Positions 1 through 7,989 of a DNA stretch of 16,136 bases are shown here, in pieces. The stretch's first letter is position 1; each line of letters begins with the position of its first letter. The translations under genes and the position numbers were made by a program. A model generated the notes under the pieces. It saw nothing but the letters and a program-made list of their open reading frames with translations. It ran no database searches and was not told the DNA's origin. Origin of the DNA: Amoebophrya sp. AT5.2 (lineage: Eukaryota > Sar > Dinophyceae > Syndiniales > Amoebophryaceae); contig RXOD01005061.1 in NCBI GenBank assembly GCA_005223375.1, positions 1 through 16,136 on the forward strand. Direction: 5' to 3'.

Positions 1-893
1 ACGACCTGCTCTGCTTCTGCGGCCGCGACCACCTCCGGCGGCGGGTATGCGGAGATGAAGTGACCACCCGTGTTCACAAGGTGAATCATCGGCAAACCAT
101 TGTCCCGCACAGAGCGACCAGACTCTACTCCGGCGCCCTGCCAATCCCACCTATTCAAGTCCTGCTTGGTGAATCCATCTCCCGCAACCTGGATCTCGAA
201 AGCCTTCCTACTGTTGGAACTATTGTACTCCTCCCATTTTTTACCATAAATCGCGTTGCGCGTTTTTTCGTCTATGGTCCACATCGTGCCGCGTACTCCC
301 TTCAGTTTCATCGCCAGCAGAAACTCCGGCACGTCCCCGAAGCTGCTGGGCAGACTCATGTACTTCATCACCGCGTCCTTGGTGAAGTATTGCTCCCGCA
401 AATTCCGCCCTAATTCGTCACTTGGCGTCAGGCAGGCCTCGAGGTTGTCCGGGGGCGAGCGGTACCTTTCCGCCAGAAAATAGCACATCGCAGCTCCTTC
501 GCCATCATGGCCAATTTCGCCGGTTTCCTGATCAACGTTAACTTCAATATCATTCTTCGCCATCAGGAGGCGGGTCTCCCACCACGCAGCGCTTTGCTTG
601 CCCATCTCGGCCACCACCTCCTTCCGCAGCTTCTGGGCCAACTCCGCCCGGCCTTTGGCAGAGTTCAGCTTTTTTTTGTCGTCCTGGCCCCACAGTTCGC
701 GTTCCGCCACGTTTCCGAATTGCTCCTGCAGAGACCTGAACAGACAGTCGCCGTTGCCGCCATTTTCCGACACACCCCAGTTCTTCGGGCTCCTCCTCCT
801 AGGCCCCGGGTGCGCAGCATTTGCGACGTGGTCGCCCGCGAACGACGTCAGGACGGCCCCGAGAAACAGAGCGGCGAACTTTGTCTTTGTCAT
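1..893 (-). CDS. Secreted OTU-like cysteine protease (3' end truncated by window edge)
   Basis: The minus-strand frame is open from the ATG at 893 to the window edge (297 codons plus two bases), so the C-terminus is missing. An in-frame stop lies upstream near 1009-1011 with no other ATG between, so this start is secure if the gene is unspliced here. Residues 1-26 look like a signal peptide: a basic start, the hydrophobic run FAALFLGAVLTSFAG, and a VANA cleavage-like end. The OTU cysteine loop is NGDCLFRSL at about residues 47-55, with Cys50 as the likely nucleophile. A typical OTU middle section follows (KYMSLPSSFGDVPEFLLAM). The histidine element IHLVNTGGHFISAY lies at about 270-283, with His278 the likely catalytic residue. 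OTU family enzymes are usually deubiquitinases, and some parasites and viruses deploy them against host ubiquitin. A secreted or endomembrane location is inferred from the signal peptide only. The usual Asp of DG(N/D)C is Asn47, and the residue two after His278 is Ile rather than Asp/Asn, so activity is not assured. Confidence 0.8.
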   Translation of the reverse strand, partial: MTKTKFAALFLGAVLTSFAGDHVANAAHPGPRRRSPKNWGVSENGGNGDCLFRSLQEQFGNVAERELWGQDDKKKLNSAKGRAELAQKLRKEVVAEMGKQSAAWWETRLLMAKNDIEVNVDQETGEIGHDGEGAAMCYFLAERYRSPPDNLEACLTPSDELGRNLREQYFTKDAVMKYMSLPSSFGDVPEFLLAMKLKGVRGTMWTIDEKTRNAIYGKKWEEYNSSNSRKAFEIQVAGDGFTKQDLNRWDWQGAGVESGRSVRDNGLPMIHLVNTGGHFISAYPPPEVVAAAEAEQV

Positions 894-1814
894 CCTTGTT
901 CCCTGCTGCTTTGCCTTTGTGAAAAGTAAGTTTGTTTGCAATAGATACAGTGTACTTAAAGCTAGTGCTGGATGAATGAATAGTCGTGTCAATGTCAAAG
1001 CTATGAATTAGAAGAATCAATTGGGTTTGGGTCCCGAATCAATTGGACTGTTTTTTCGAGAGATTCAAGCTGGCACTCTATCCTGTCTGTGAAGAAATGA
1101 AAGATGTATAATTGTACTTAACGCCTTTAGCGGGGGGCGGATAAAGTCGTGCTGCTTGCAGCATGTTTTATCAGTTTTTACGACCTCGCAACCGAATGGG
1201 GCAGGCTTCCAACTACGGATCATGGTAATGCTAATGGTTGAAGCAGGATCAGACTCAGTAGACCCAGCTAGTTCACCTTCACGTTGTACTTCTCCAGACC
1301 ACAGGCGTGACGGTGACCGATATAAGACAAGGTGGCGGCGCTACAGCACACGTATCAATTCAAACCGACGTCAGCGTCTTCATGTTCGTCCTTGCTCCAT
1401 AATAGATTGGATCGTTCTTCGTAGTCATGATCAGATTCAGGCCGTAGAACAAGATCGCGTATTGGTAATAAATTCCGCAGCTGTGACAGATCTATCTTCA
1501 CTACAGTACTCACACATGCCGCTTCCGCCTCGTCGAAGCACCAGTGGCAGTGCCACGTCCTCCATAAATAAAGTCCGGGCACTCCGCTTTGAAGCACTTG
1601 AGTGAATGAAGGTGACGAGCCATCCATAGCGATAGCCATAGGCCAGCAGAGTCCGATTAATTTTTTCATTCGCTCATCTCATGGAACTACGAATGGGAAT
1701 AAAAGCAAGAGTATGTCAGGGTATGATAGCTTGTGGGCTTCGAACCTCGCGTAAGCAAAAGTATCTATACTTCCTGTACAGGCGAGTCTTCGATCGAGAT
1801 GAAAACAAGGACTG
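894..1814. other. Spacer between OTU gene and ankyrin-like gene
   Basis: This stretch of about 920 bases is more AT-rich than its neighbours. It would contain the 5' region of the OTU gene and the 3' region of the next gene. A direct repeat of the 11-mer gaatcaattgg occurs at about 1014-1024 and 1036-1046. A weak 104-codon minus-strand ORF is listed separately. The plus-strand frame across 1156-1605 has no ATG start and looks like noise. I see no RNA gene here. Confidence 0.5.
1355..1669 (-). CDS. Small hypothetical ORF (104 codons), doubtful
   Basis: An ATG-initiated minus-strand ORF starts MKKLIGLCWPMAIAMDG, which could pass for a short signal peptide. The middle has a Cys/His/Trp-containing stretch (WHCHWCF) and the tail is acidic (KDEHEDADVGLN). 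No family is recognised. It sits in the spacer on the same strand as all other genes, about 150 bases downstream of the ankyrin-like gene's stop. It could be a small secreted protein, an exon of a spliced gene, or a chance ORF in a 3' untranslated region. I favour chance or UTR. Confidence 0.2.
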   Translation of the reverse strand: MKKLIGLCWPMAIAMDGSSPSFTQVLQSGVPGLYLWRTWHCHWCFDEAEAACVSTVVKIDLSQLRNLLPIRDLVLRPESDHDYEERSNLLWSKDEHEDADVGLN

Positions 1815-3314
1815 TCAGCCCGCTTCTATTCCCTCCCATTCCTGGATGAGTGCTTCGATTTGGTCTGCCACTTCGGGCATCCCCAGGATGAGCGCGATGT
1901 CGTAGGGCTTTGGGTACCGCCCGTACTGGTTCGGGAACTCGGCCAATTTCGAGAACTGGCGTCCGTACTGCCGGTGGTACACCGCGTAGCCCTGCTTGCA
2001 GTCCTCCGTCAGCAGCTGCTTCCCGAGCATCGGCTTGTCCACTTCGCAGCCGAAGGACTCGTCGAATTTCATCGGCTCCCGCAGCGCCAGCAACCGCATC
2101 GCGAGCCGCTCGTACCCCGCGACGATCGCGCGCGTGAGGCAGCTCGTCTGCTGCGGTACCACGAGCGCGTTCAGCATTTTCGCTTGCAGGCGGGCGCCGT
2201 ACTTTTCCAGAATGCACAGCCCGAGCTCCTCGCTGCCGACGGGCTTGTTGTTGAACAGGGTGCACCCAGTGGGGTCCACCACGTTCAGGACGCTGTCGGG
2301 GATGTCGACCCCCGGGTGCTCCACGATGGCGTGCGCGAGGAAGGTGTTCTCGTGGCAAAGCCGGTAGAACTCGGCCTTGTTGTAGCAGCCCTTCTCGTAG
2401 GGGTACTGGTGTAAGAGAATGTCGTACAGCTGCGCGTCGACCTTGCTCGGGTAGTCGTAGAACGCGCGCTCGATGTTCTTGTGTCCGATGAGTTCGTCCT
2501 TGCTGTTCTGGGAGTTCTGCTTCGGCAGGAGCAGCCGCCACCCGCTCCGCGTTTTCGACGCGAAGTCCACGTGCTCGCGCCACTTCTCCAGGTAGAAAAA
2601 CTCGGAGACGCGTTCTGGGCCGAGCGCGTTCAACTTGAACCACTTCAGCCGGTGCAGGTCGTTGCGCTGCTGCTCGATTCTCACCAACCGCTCGTTGCAC
2701 ACGACGCGGTACTCGATCTCTTCCTTGGTAGTTGTCGGCGAATTTCTGTTGCTATGCGAGGGAAGCTGGAGCACTAAGTCATCCCCCGCGTGTAGCACGC
2801 GCCCGCTGTTCACCACGAACACCGGTTCGTCCGGCTCCTCGTCGTCGTCGGAATCCTCGACCTCGGCAGCCCGCTCGCCCTCCTCGGCGTCAATATCTTC
2901 CTTCCCATCGTTTTCGTTATCCACGACGTCCGCCGCGGCCGCATCGATATTTTTGACGTCCTTGGGGCTCGTCTTGTTCGTCCCTGCTCTGTCTTTCCCC
3001 GGAGTTAACCCTACTTGTTGGAGCGTCCGTGGGCTGACCAAATCCGCGGCTCCGTCCTCCGCGTTAGTTTTCAGCACGACGAGCTGAACAACGTGCAGCG
3101 GAACCTGCAGCTTCTTGCGCAGTAGCCGCTTCCAAAACCCCACTGTGTTCCACACCTCCCCAGAATCGAAGTACTCCCGAAGCACCTCCCGTGCGGGCAC
3201 GCCCGCAAACTCGATCTGCCGGTCGGACACGCCGTGGCCAAACCGGAAAGTCAGCGCGAGCTCCTCGGCCGAGAGACTCTGCCGATACTCGCGAGCAAGA
3301 GTAGGATCGATCAT
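1815..3314 (-). CDS. Acidic protein with possible N-terminal ubiquitin-like region and C-terminal ankyrin-like repeats
   Basis: This is a 499-residue uninterrupted frame. The longest frame begins four codons earlier at a TTG; the first ATG is at 3314 and is used here. Residues about 50-85 contain FWKRLLRKKLQVPLHVVQLV, and residues about 168-186 read VVNSGRVLHAGDDLVLQL. Together these resemble the two halves of a ubiquitin-like fold, interrupted by a charged, Asp/Glu-rich linker (about 105-165). A Lys/Arg/Trp-rich segment follows (about 205-265). The C-terminal third holds degenerate helix-turn-helix units such as DPTGCTLFNN, LTRAIVAGYERLAMRLLAL and YDIALILGMPEVADQIEAL, which look ankyrin-like but lack the classic GxTPLHxA consensus. 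Such proteins normally act as protein-interaction scaffolds. No catalytic motif or signal peptide is seen. The reading frame is convincing; the fold assignments are inference and the biological role is unknown. Confidence 0.75.
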   Translation of the reverse strand: MIDPTLAREYRQSLSAEELALTFRFGHGVSDRQIEFAGVPAREVLREYFDSGEVWNTVGFWKRLLRKKLQVPLHVVQLVVLKTNAEDGAADLVSPRTLQQVGLTPGKDRAGTNKTSPKDVKNIDAAAADVVDNENDGKEDIDAEEGERAAEVEDSDDDEEPDEPVFVVNSGRVLHAGDDLVLQLPSHSNRNSPTTTKEEIEYRVVCNERLVRIEQQRNDLHRLKWFKLNALGPERVSEFFYLEKWREHVDFASKTRSGWRLLLPKQNSQNSKDELIGHKNIERAFYDYPSKVDAQLYDILLHQYPYEKGCYNKAEFYRLCHENTFLAHAIVEHPGVDIPDSVLNVVDPTGCTLFNNKPVGSEELGLCILEKYGARLQAKMLNALVVPQQTSCLTRAIVAGYERLAMRLLALREPMKFDESFGCEVDKPMLGKQLLTEDCKQGYAVYHRQYGRQFSKLAEFPNQYGRYPKPYDIALILGMPEVADQIEALIQEWEGIEAG

Positions 3315-3663
3315 CTTAGCGACCAACTTTAGATGAGCAGCGACGGAGTGTCTGGTGCAACTGCAAAGGCTGAAGATTCGTATAGGTCGAAATATTTTTT
3401 TTTTTTCTCGTCGTCCTTCTCCTACTCCTTCTGATCGGTTATTAAGTAAAGTAGAGGTAGACTATACGTGCCGAACGCTATCGATGTCGCCGTAGTTGGT
3501 GCTGCACTTACTTAATAAAATTTTCGGAGGCCGCTCCTGGGTCGCCTTCGTTGTCGTGCAATAACAAGTGATTCGATTTGGCGATATTCAAAAATCAATG
3601 TGTCCCGAGCAACAGGACCAGGAGGGATGGGCATGATGATTTTTCCCTGGAGACCGAAGTAAG

Positions 3664-3864
3664 TCAACAACGGATTTCGAAGATTGAAGATGGAAGATCG
3701 ATGCGATTAATGTGATTGCAGAGTGCATCTTCAACTTCATCTTTGTCGCACGCTCGAAGAATACAGCTGTCCGTCTTGCTCCACGTCGAGGCTGCTGATC
3801 TGCAGCTCTCAATCTTTCTCGACATCGACAGCAGCAGCAACAGCAACAAGAGCTGCATGGCCAT
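3664..3864 (-). CDS. Possible small secreted Cys-containing peptide (66 aa)
   Basis: The ATG-started minus-strand ORF opens with MAMQLLLLLLLLSMSRKIES, a near-ideal signal-peptide core. A roughly 46-residue mature part follows with five cysteines (about residues 21, 34, 39, 49 and 66) and a charged KDEVED segment. It matches no family I can name. The caveat is that the Leu run is encoded by a CTG/TTG trinucleotide repeat, which yields poly-Leu by chance in one frame, and the frame is open upstream only through a non-ATG start. It could also be the first exon of a spliced gene. It lies in the spacer downstream of paralogue B and on the same strand. Confidence 0.3.
   Translation of the reverse strand: MAMQLLLLLLLLSMSRKIESCRSAASTWSKTDSCILRACDKDEVEDALCNHINRIDLPSSIFEIRC
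3828..3850. repeat. CAG/CAA trinucleotide microsatellite
   Basis: A run of cag and caa triplets on the plus strand reads as Leu codons on the minus strand. It explains the poly-Leu of the overlapping small ORF. Confidence 0.7.
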
Positions 3865-4132
3865 GGTCTTAGCAGGGTCAGCAAAAGAAGAAAAAGATGC
3901 TAGTGCTACTTTCGGCGTACTAGTGCTTGTATCGCATTGACACGGCTCTCCGCCACGTCTTCGCGATCGATTCACGTACAAGCTGCAGCTGCACCACCAC
4001 AGCGCTGCTCCATTTCTACTGCTGCAGCGATCTCATCAAAGAGCTAACGACGTAAGTATATTTGTTCCTTCTACTCGCTTTTAGGATTGCGCTAATGCTG
4101 CCTTTGCCTCGGCTTCTGCCCCGGCGTCTCCG

Positions 4133-7100
4133 TTAACGATATCTGATAAGCCCCTCCCTATGCATATCATAATGACGTCCAATTCTCCGAAGGCGCTGCA
4201 CCTCCCTGGGCCCTGAGGTCTGCCGGACTTCTCTCACCACGTCGTCCGGCCAAGCTTCGAATCCCAGAAGCGGGAACGGCTTCTCATCTGCTGCCCGCCA
4301 CGTCGTCCAGCGCCGAAGGATGCTGCTTCCTGCAGAAACGTCAGTTACGGTCGACCCACTGGCACTGGCAGCACGCCGACCAGGAGCTGGTCCCTGTTCC
4401 TGCATCAGTTCTTCCAATTCCGCGCTGCTGCAGGCGTGGAACTGGAAGCTTTCTAGATCCAGATCTGGATCATGCGTCGAGACCTCGTCCTCGGCGGAGC
4501 TCCCACCTGCTCCGCGTCGTCCGCCTTTGCCTTTCCGCCGCCGGCCAGACTGCAACAGATACAGTGCCACCAGTGCGGCCCTCCGCTGCGCCGCGGTCCG
4601 GCGCAACTGGTCGCCGTGAAAGAGGTCTGCGTACGCGGTCACGATCGGGCGGCAGCCGTACGTCTCGACCAGAGTGCGGAGCTGCTCGCTGAACCGATGG
4701 CCGTTAGAGGGGGACAGCGAAATCCAGTCCAGCAGCATCTTGTGGCGCAGGTACGGCGTGGTAGGACCAGGACCCCGTAGCGCCGAAAGGGGGCCCGGGG
4801 GGAAGGAGCTGATGACGTCCTTTCCGGCCGGGTCGAGGAACGGTTCCACTGACTCGATGCCGAAAAGCGCGGACGTCACGCGGACATCGACGAGCGTCGT
4901 TGTCATTGCGTTGAGCGGAACGTTCGGGGGGCCCTCCGTATCCACCATTGATGGAACAACGGCATTTCTACTTTCATCTATTGCGCACGGGGTCGAGCCG
5001 CCCACCTCTTGACCTATTGCGAACGGGGTGGACCCCTGTTTAATGAGGCTCGTGTCATCCCCGACGGTGAGAGCGACGTAGAGCAGTTCCTTCACTGTGA
5101 GCGTGATATTGGCAGCGTTCGCGTAGTGGTAGTTGGTGGCGTGGAAAATATCCCCCTGCTGACGACCGCGAATAGCAGCTTGATCGACCAATTGCTGCTC
5201 CCGTTCACGATCCTCTCCACTCGGGAAAGTAAGGCGGAACTTCGTCGAGAAGAAGCGCTCCGCTGTTTTCGAACCCCGACTCGAACTGGCTCCCGAGTCC
5301 GAGTCCGAGTCCGCAGATGCAGAACTTGTTCTGCTCCTAGACGGAGTGGACGCACTACTTCCACTTGCACTAGCACTTCCACTTTCTGTAGTATTAGAAT
5401 CGCATGTAGTTGCTGTCCTTGGCGATAAATGGCTCCTGACGGCCGCCGTAAAGCTGCCCTTTCGCGTCACCATCGTCCAGTTCGCATGACTTTTCGCTTC
5501 CTCCACGTATTCTTCCCACCGCCGCTCGAAGTGCCGGAGGAAAACGCTTTCCCCCCGATGCGCTTCCGCTTCGTCTGGCTTTTTGTGGAGCATCATCCAG
5601 TGGTGAAACCAGTAGTCCACAATCTCCGGCTCCAACGTCCTTCTCGCTGACGTGGCAGCGGCCGATGAAGCAGGTGCCGTCGATCTCGTCCCCAACGGAG
5701 TCAACGTGCTGAGGCGCCCCATCCAGCGATTAACGTCGGCGTCCAGAGACAGCGCGGCGTCGGTCCGTGACATCGCTCCGCAAGCCGTAAACTCAGGAGC
5801 GGGCCAGTGCGCGCGATCCTCCAAAACCGTAGTCAACACCTCCTCGGAAAAATACGCCTCTACCGTCACTTGGTCCAGTAGCCGCTTCATGGCTGCATGA
5901 TCTAGTTCTTGCTCTGTTTCACTTTCAGCTCCATCCACACTGGCCATTGGAGTGGCACCTCCTCGCGGAGGTTCGGTGGCGGAAGCCACGCGAATGTGGG
6001 AGGACATTTTCGCCCTTATTTTTGCCGCCGTGCCAAACCACGTCAAGAGCGAGACGCCCACTTTCAGCAACGCGTGCGTCTTCAGCAGCGAGTGGAGGTA
6101 AAGCAGCAAGAACTCCGCCTGGGCCACTTGTTCGAGGACATCGAACTCCTCCATCCGCCTCCGCGCAGTTGAGGATTGATGAGATTCACCACAGTAATGG
6201 ATTTGGCGGTAGTGGGACAGATAGGCAAGAGCCGTCGCGTAGGTCGCGTAGCGCCGGAAAAGCTCCTTGCGCGGGGGGGCCACTGCATCTTCATCTGTCC
6301 CCGGCGCGCTCGTCGTGGTCCACCCAAAAATTGCACGGAAGATCTTGCTTCGCGTTGGTCCAGCGTAAAAAACGTCTCCGCGTCCCACAGTCGCAGTGGA
6401 CACTGTTGATGTTGTGAGCATTTCGCTCTTTTCGGCCGGGAAATAAATGCGGGCAGCAATATCGTTCACAAGCGCTGCGGCGCTGTCAACTGCGCTCTCG
6501 GCGTGCTCTTTTTCAGTCTTTCGCTGCAGGCGCCAGGAGCTCACCGTAGCGGCCAAGTAATCCCAAACTTCTGCATTTTGGCGCGCTGCGTCGTCGGCGC
6601 CCCGCTGTCTTTCGTCCGATGTCTCTTCGACGTTGGCCGCCCAAGTTGCGGTATTCGCCCCGTTCCGTTCAATCGCCGCAATCCAGGCATCCACCGTTTT
6701 CTCGTACGGCAGCCGCATCGCTTTTTCCGCGCACCGCAGGCTACGCGACGCCTGCAGACGCGTGGGCATCGTGTCACAGGGGTGTTCGTCGCGGCCAGCG
6801 TCTCCGTGGACGACGTGGTGAGGATCTTCTTCACCCTCACCACTTCTTATTTGCCGCGGCTGTGGGGAAGATGGTGGCCCCAGGAAGCGGGTCACGATCG
6901 AAGCGAGAACTGGGTTTTCAGCCACCGTCCCCGGCGAAAGAACAGCGCGGCGCGCATCTAGGGAGGCTTCCTTAACATGTGCAACTACGGAGGCTTCATT
7001 GCTCCGATCTGGAGTCCGCGGTGGCGATGCTGCAGCCCGCGGTATTTTTACCGTTGCACTTGCAAAGGGCGTCCGAGAAACGGATGCCGATGCCGAACCC

Positions 7101-7246
7101 AGAACTACTTGTTGGCCGGTAATCGCAATGTAGCTTCCAGTTAGCAACGCGGCAGACGCCCTGGGCGGGCGAAACCGGAGGACCCTCAGTCTCGCCTGCC
7201 CAGGCCGTCTGCAATCCGGAATGCTGTGTCCCATTCGTCTTTTCAT
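4133..7246 (-). CDS. Large hypothetical protein, tandem paralogue B (1037 aa)
   Basis: The longest frame starts at a TTG (7351) and reads through a GT microsatellite. The first ATG is at 7246 and is preferred, giving 1037 residues. No known domain is recognised. It is clearly homologous to the next gene upstream (7990-10104). In this numbering, shared blocks include ENPVLASIVTRFLG (about 110-123), RYATYATALAYL (332-343), AEFLLLYLHSLLKTHALLKV (377-396), DYWFHHWMM (544-552), KFRLTF (669-674), LTVKELLYVALTVG (716-729), VTSALFGIE (790-798), YGC to GDQLRRTA (863-885) and LLGFEAWPDD (993-1002). The helix around 377-405 is hydrophobic enough to be a membrane or buried helix. B is longer than C because of inserts: a basic, acid-poor N-terminal extension that could be a targeting sequence, about 100 residues at 400-520, and a Ser/Asp-rich tract at 618-660. 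A 12-residue unit is duplicated at about 738-760 (STPFAI/STPCAI). Function unknown. Confidence 0.85.
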   Translation of the reverse strand: MKRRMGHSIPDCRRPGQARLRVLRFRPPRASAALLTGSYIAITGQQVVLGSASASVSRTPFASATVKIPRAAASPPRTPDRSNEASVVAHVKEASLDARRAVLSPGTVAENPVLASIVTRFLGPPSSPQPRQIRSGEGEEDPHHVVHGDAGRDEHPCDTMPTRLQASRSLRCAEKAMRLPYEKTVDAWIAAIERNGANTATWAANVEETSDERQRGADDAARQNAEVWDYLAATVSSWRLQRKTEKEHAESAVDSAAALVNDIAARIYFPAEKSEMLTTSTVSTATVGRGDVFYAGPTRSKIFRAIFGWTTTSAPGTDEDAVAPPRKELFRRYATYATALAYLSHYRQIHYCGESHQSSTARRRMEEFDVLEQVAQAEFLLLYLHSLLKTHALLKVGVSLLTWFGTAAKIRAKMSSHIRVASATEPPRGGATPMASVDGAESETEQELDHAAMKRLLDQVTVEAYFSEEVLTTVLEDRAHWPAPEFTACGAMSRTDAALSLDADVNRWMGRLSTLTPLGTRSTAPASSAAATSARRTLEPEIVDYWFHHWMMLHKKPDEAEAHRGESVFLRHFERRWEEYVEEAKSHANWTMVTRKGSFTAAVRSHLSPRTATTCDSNTTESGSASASGSSASTPSRSRTSSASADSDSDSGASSSRGSKTAERFFSTKFRLTFPSGEDREREQQLVDQAAIRGRQQGDIFHATNYHYANAANITLTVKELLYVALTVGDDTSLIKQGSTPFAIGQEVGGSTPCAIDESRNAVVPSMVDTEGPPNVPLNAMTTTLVDVRVTSALFGIESVEPFLDPAGKDVISSFPPGPLSALRGPGPTTPYLRHKMLLDWISLSPSNGHRFSEQLRTLVETYGCRPIVTAYADLFHGDQLRRTAAQRRAALVALYLLQSGRRRKGKGGRRGAGGSSAEDEVSTHDPDLDLESFQFHACSSAELEELMQEQGPAPGRRAASASGSTVTDVSAGSSILRRWTTWRAADEKPFPLLGFEAWPDDVVREVRQTSGPREVQRLRRIGRHYDMHREGLIRYR
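4978..5035 (-). repeat. 36-nt-period tandem duplication inside paralogue B
   Basis: Two diverged copies (4978-4999 and 5014-5035) share the core ctattgcg and acggggt. The period is 36 bases, so the frame is kept. In protein this gives GSTPFAI followed twelve residues later by GSTPCAI. The stretch is absent from paralogue C. Confidence 0.65.
5290..5390 (-). repeat. Low-complexity Ser/Asp/Ala coding tract in paralogue B
   Basis: It contains hexamer runs of the form cgagtc on the plus strand (about 5294-5312) and related Ser codon repeats. It encodes a disordered segment with SRSRTSSASADSDSDSG. The stretch is absent from paralogue C, consistent with slippage expansion. Confidence 0.6.
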
Positions 7247-7306
7247 CAGGTTCGGGTAGACGTAGAGCGCAGCACGCTTCTTGTTGTAAAAATCCAAATT
7301 TGTGTC

Positions 7307-7321
7307 GTGTGTGTGTGTGTG
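7307..7321. repeat. GT dinucleotide microsatellite
   Basis: Seven GT units plus a G lie about 60 bases upstream of the ATG of paralogue B. In the extended non-ATG frame it would encode HTHTH. That looks like untranslated sequence and supports the ATG at 7246. Confidence 0.8.
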
Positions 7322-7571
7322 AAGAAAGCGAATTGGAATTATCAAAATCAATCAACAGGGAGCAGGTAGAGGTACGCAGTTTCAGTAGCTTCTTTGTGGT
7401 ATGTTACTTGGTGTTTGTTAAACGATCATGTTACAAGCCTGAAAAGCAAAGGAACTAGAGAGAAAAGAGGTGGAAAATTGTAGGCGTAAAACTGGAGCGA
7501 AAGAAGGTGGAGCACCCGTTCCTGCACCTGCACTCGGTCGGCCAATTGAATTAATGCCCACGATATTTAGA

Positions 7572-7952
7572 TCACGAGATCAAGCGAAGAAAACAAACAG
7601 AACGCGATGCTTCACTGAGAGGCTTCTGTGACCGCAATGCTCGCGATAGAGGCGCGCGATGGCGTGGATGAATTCTTGAACTTGAGCGACACAGAAGGAA
7701 CCACAACAACTGCGTGTGCAGGATCGCTGAGTCTCGCATTTTTGCGTGCTCGATTATTGACGCTTCAAGATCTTGTAGTTCGAATCGTGTATAATTTCTT
7801 AAACAGTCTGCATGTGATTGTAAAAGCTTACATTCCTTCGTGCTGAAGCTGAGCGTAGACTTAGCACGGGCCCTTTCGCAAGGACTTCTTCGCGAGTTGG
7901 AGTTATCCTTCTTGCAGTTGCAGTTGCAAAGTCGCGCGGCAATACTTAGCAT
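7572..7952 (-). CDS. Small hypothetical ORF (126 codons), doubtful
   Basis: The ATG-started ORF lies 37 bases downstream of paralogue C's stop on the same strand. The product is basic and Ser/Arg/Cys-rich (CNCNCKKDNSNSRRS near the start) with no recognisable domain. It lies in AT-richer spacer sequence. It may be a real small protein or a chance ORF in the 3' untranslated region of C; the latter is more likely. Confidence 0.2.
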   Translation of the reverse strand: MLSIAARLCNCNCKKDNSNSRRSPCERARAKSTLSFSTKECKLLQSHADCLRNYTRFELQDLEASIIEHAKMRDSAILHTQLLWFLLCRSSSRIHPRHRAPLSRALRSQKPLSEASRSVCFLRLIS

Positions 7953-7989
7953 TCAATGATGTTGGGTCCGAAATCTAAATTTTTTTACG

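Larger units (their letters stand above)
3315..4132. other. Spacer between paralogue B and ankyrin-like gene
   Basis: The spacer is about 820 bases. In the sense (minus) direction it carries an A12 tract (3395-3406) about 80 bases upstream of the ankyrin-like start. Between them is a pyrimidine-rich stretch ending cctttgcag that would suit a cis- or trans-splice acceptor. A CAG/CAA-type trinucleotide repeat (about 3828-3850) codes for the Leu run of the small ORF at 3664-3864. No other gene is visible. Confidence 0.5.
7247..7989. other. Spacer between tandem paralogues C and B
   Basis: The spacer is about 740 bases. It holds the GT microsatellite at 7307-7321 close to the start of B, and a doubtful 126-codon ORF listed separately. 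It would supply the 5' region of B and the 3' region of C. No promoter motif is recognised. Confidence 0.5.

Noticed and set aside
1730..1756. Sequence resembling a tRNA T-loop (ggttcgaagcc on the minus strand)
   Set aside because: The flanking bases do not form a T-stem and no matching acceptor, D or anticodon arms are found nearby.
1765..2700. Minus-strand 311-codon frame rich in Arg/Ala
   Set aside because: It overlaps the ankyrin-like gene in another frame; its Arg/Ala/Pro-rich composition is typical of an out-of-frame reading of GC-rich coding DNA.
6996..7355. Alternative-frame 119-codon ORF at the start of paralogue B
   Set aside because: It starts with TTG, includes the GT microsatellite, and ends within the B coding region in another frame.
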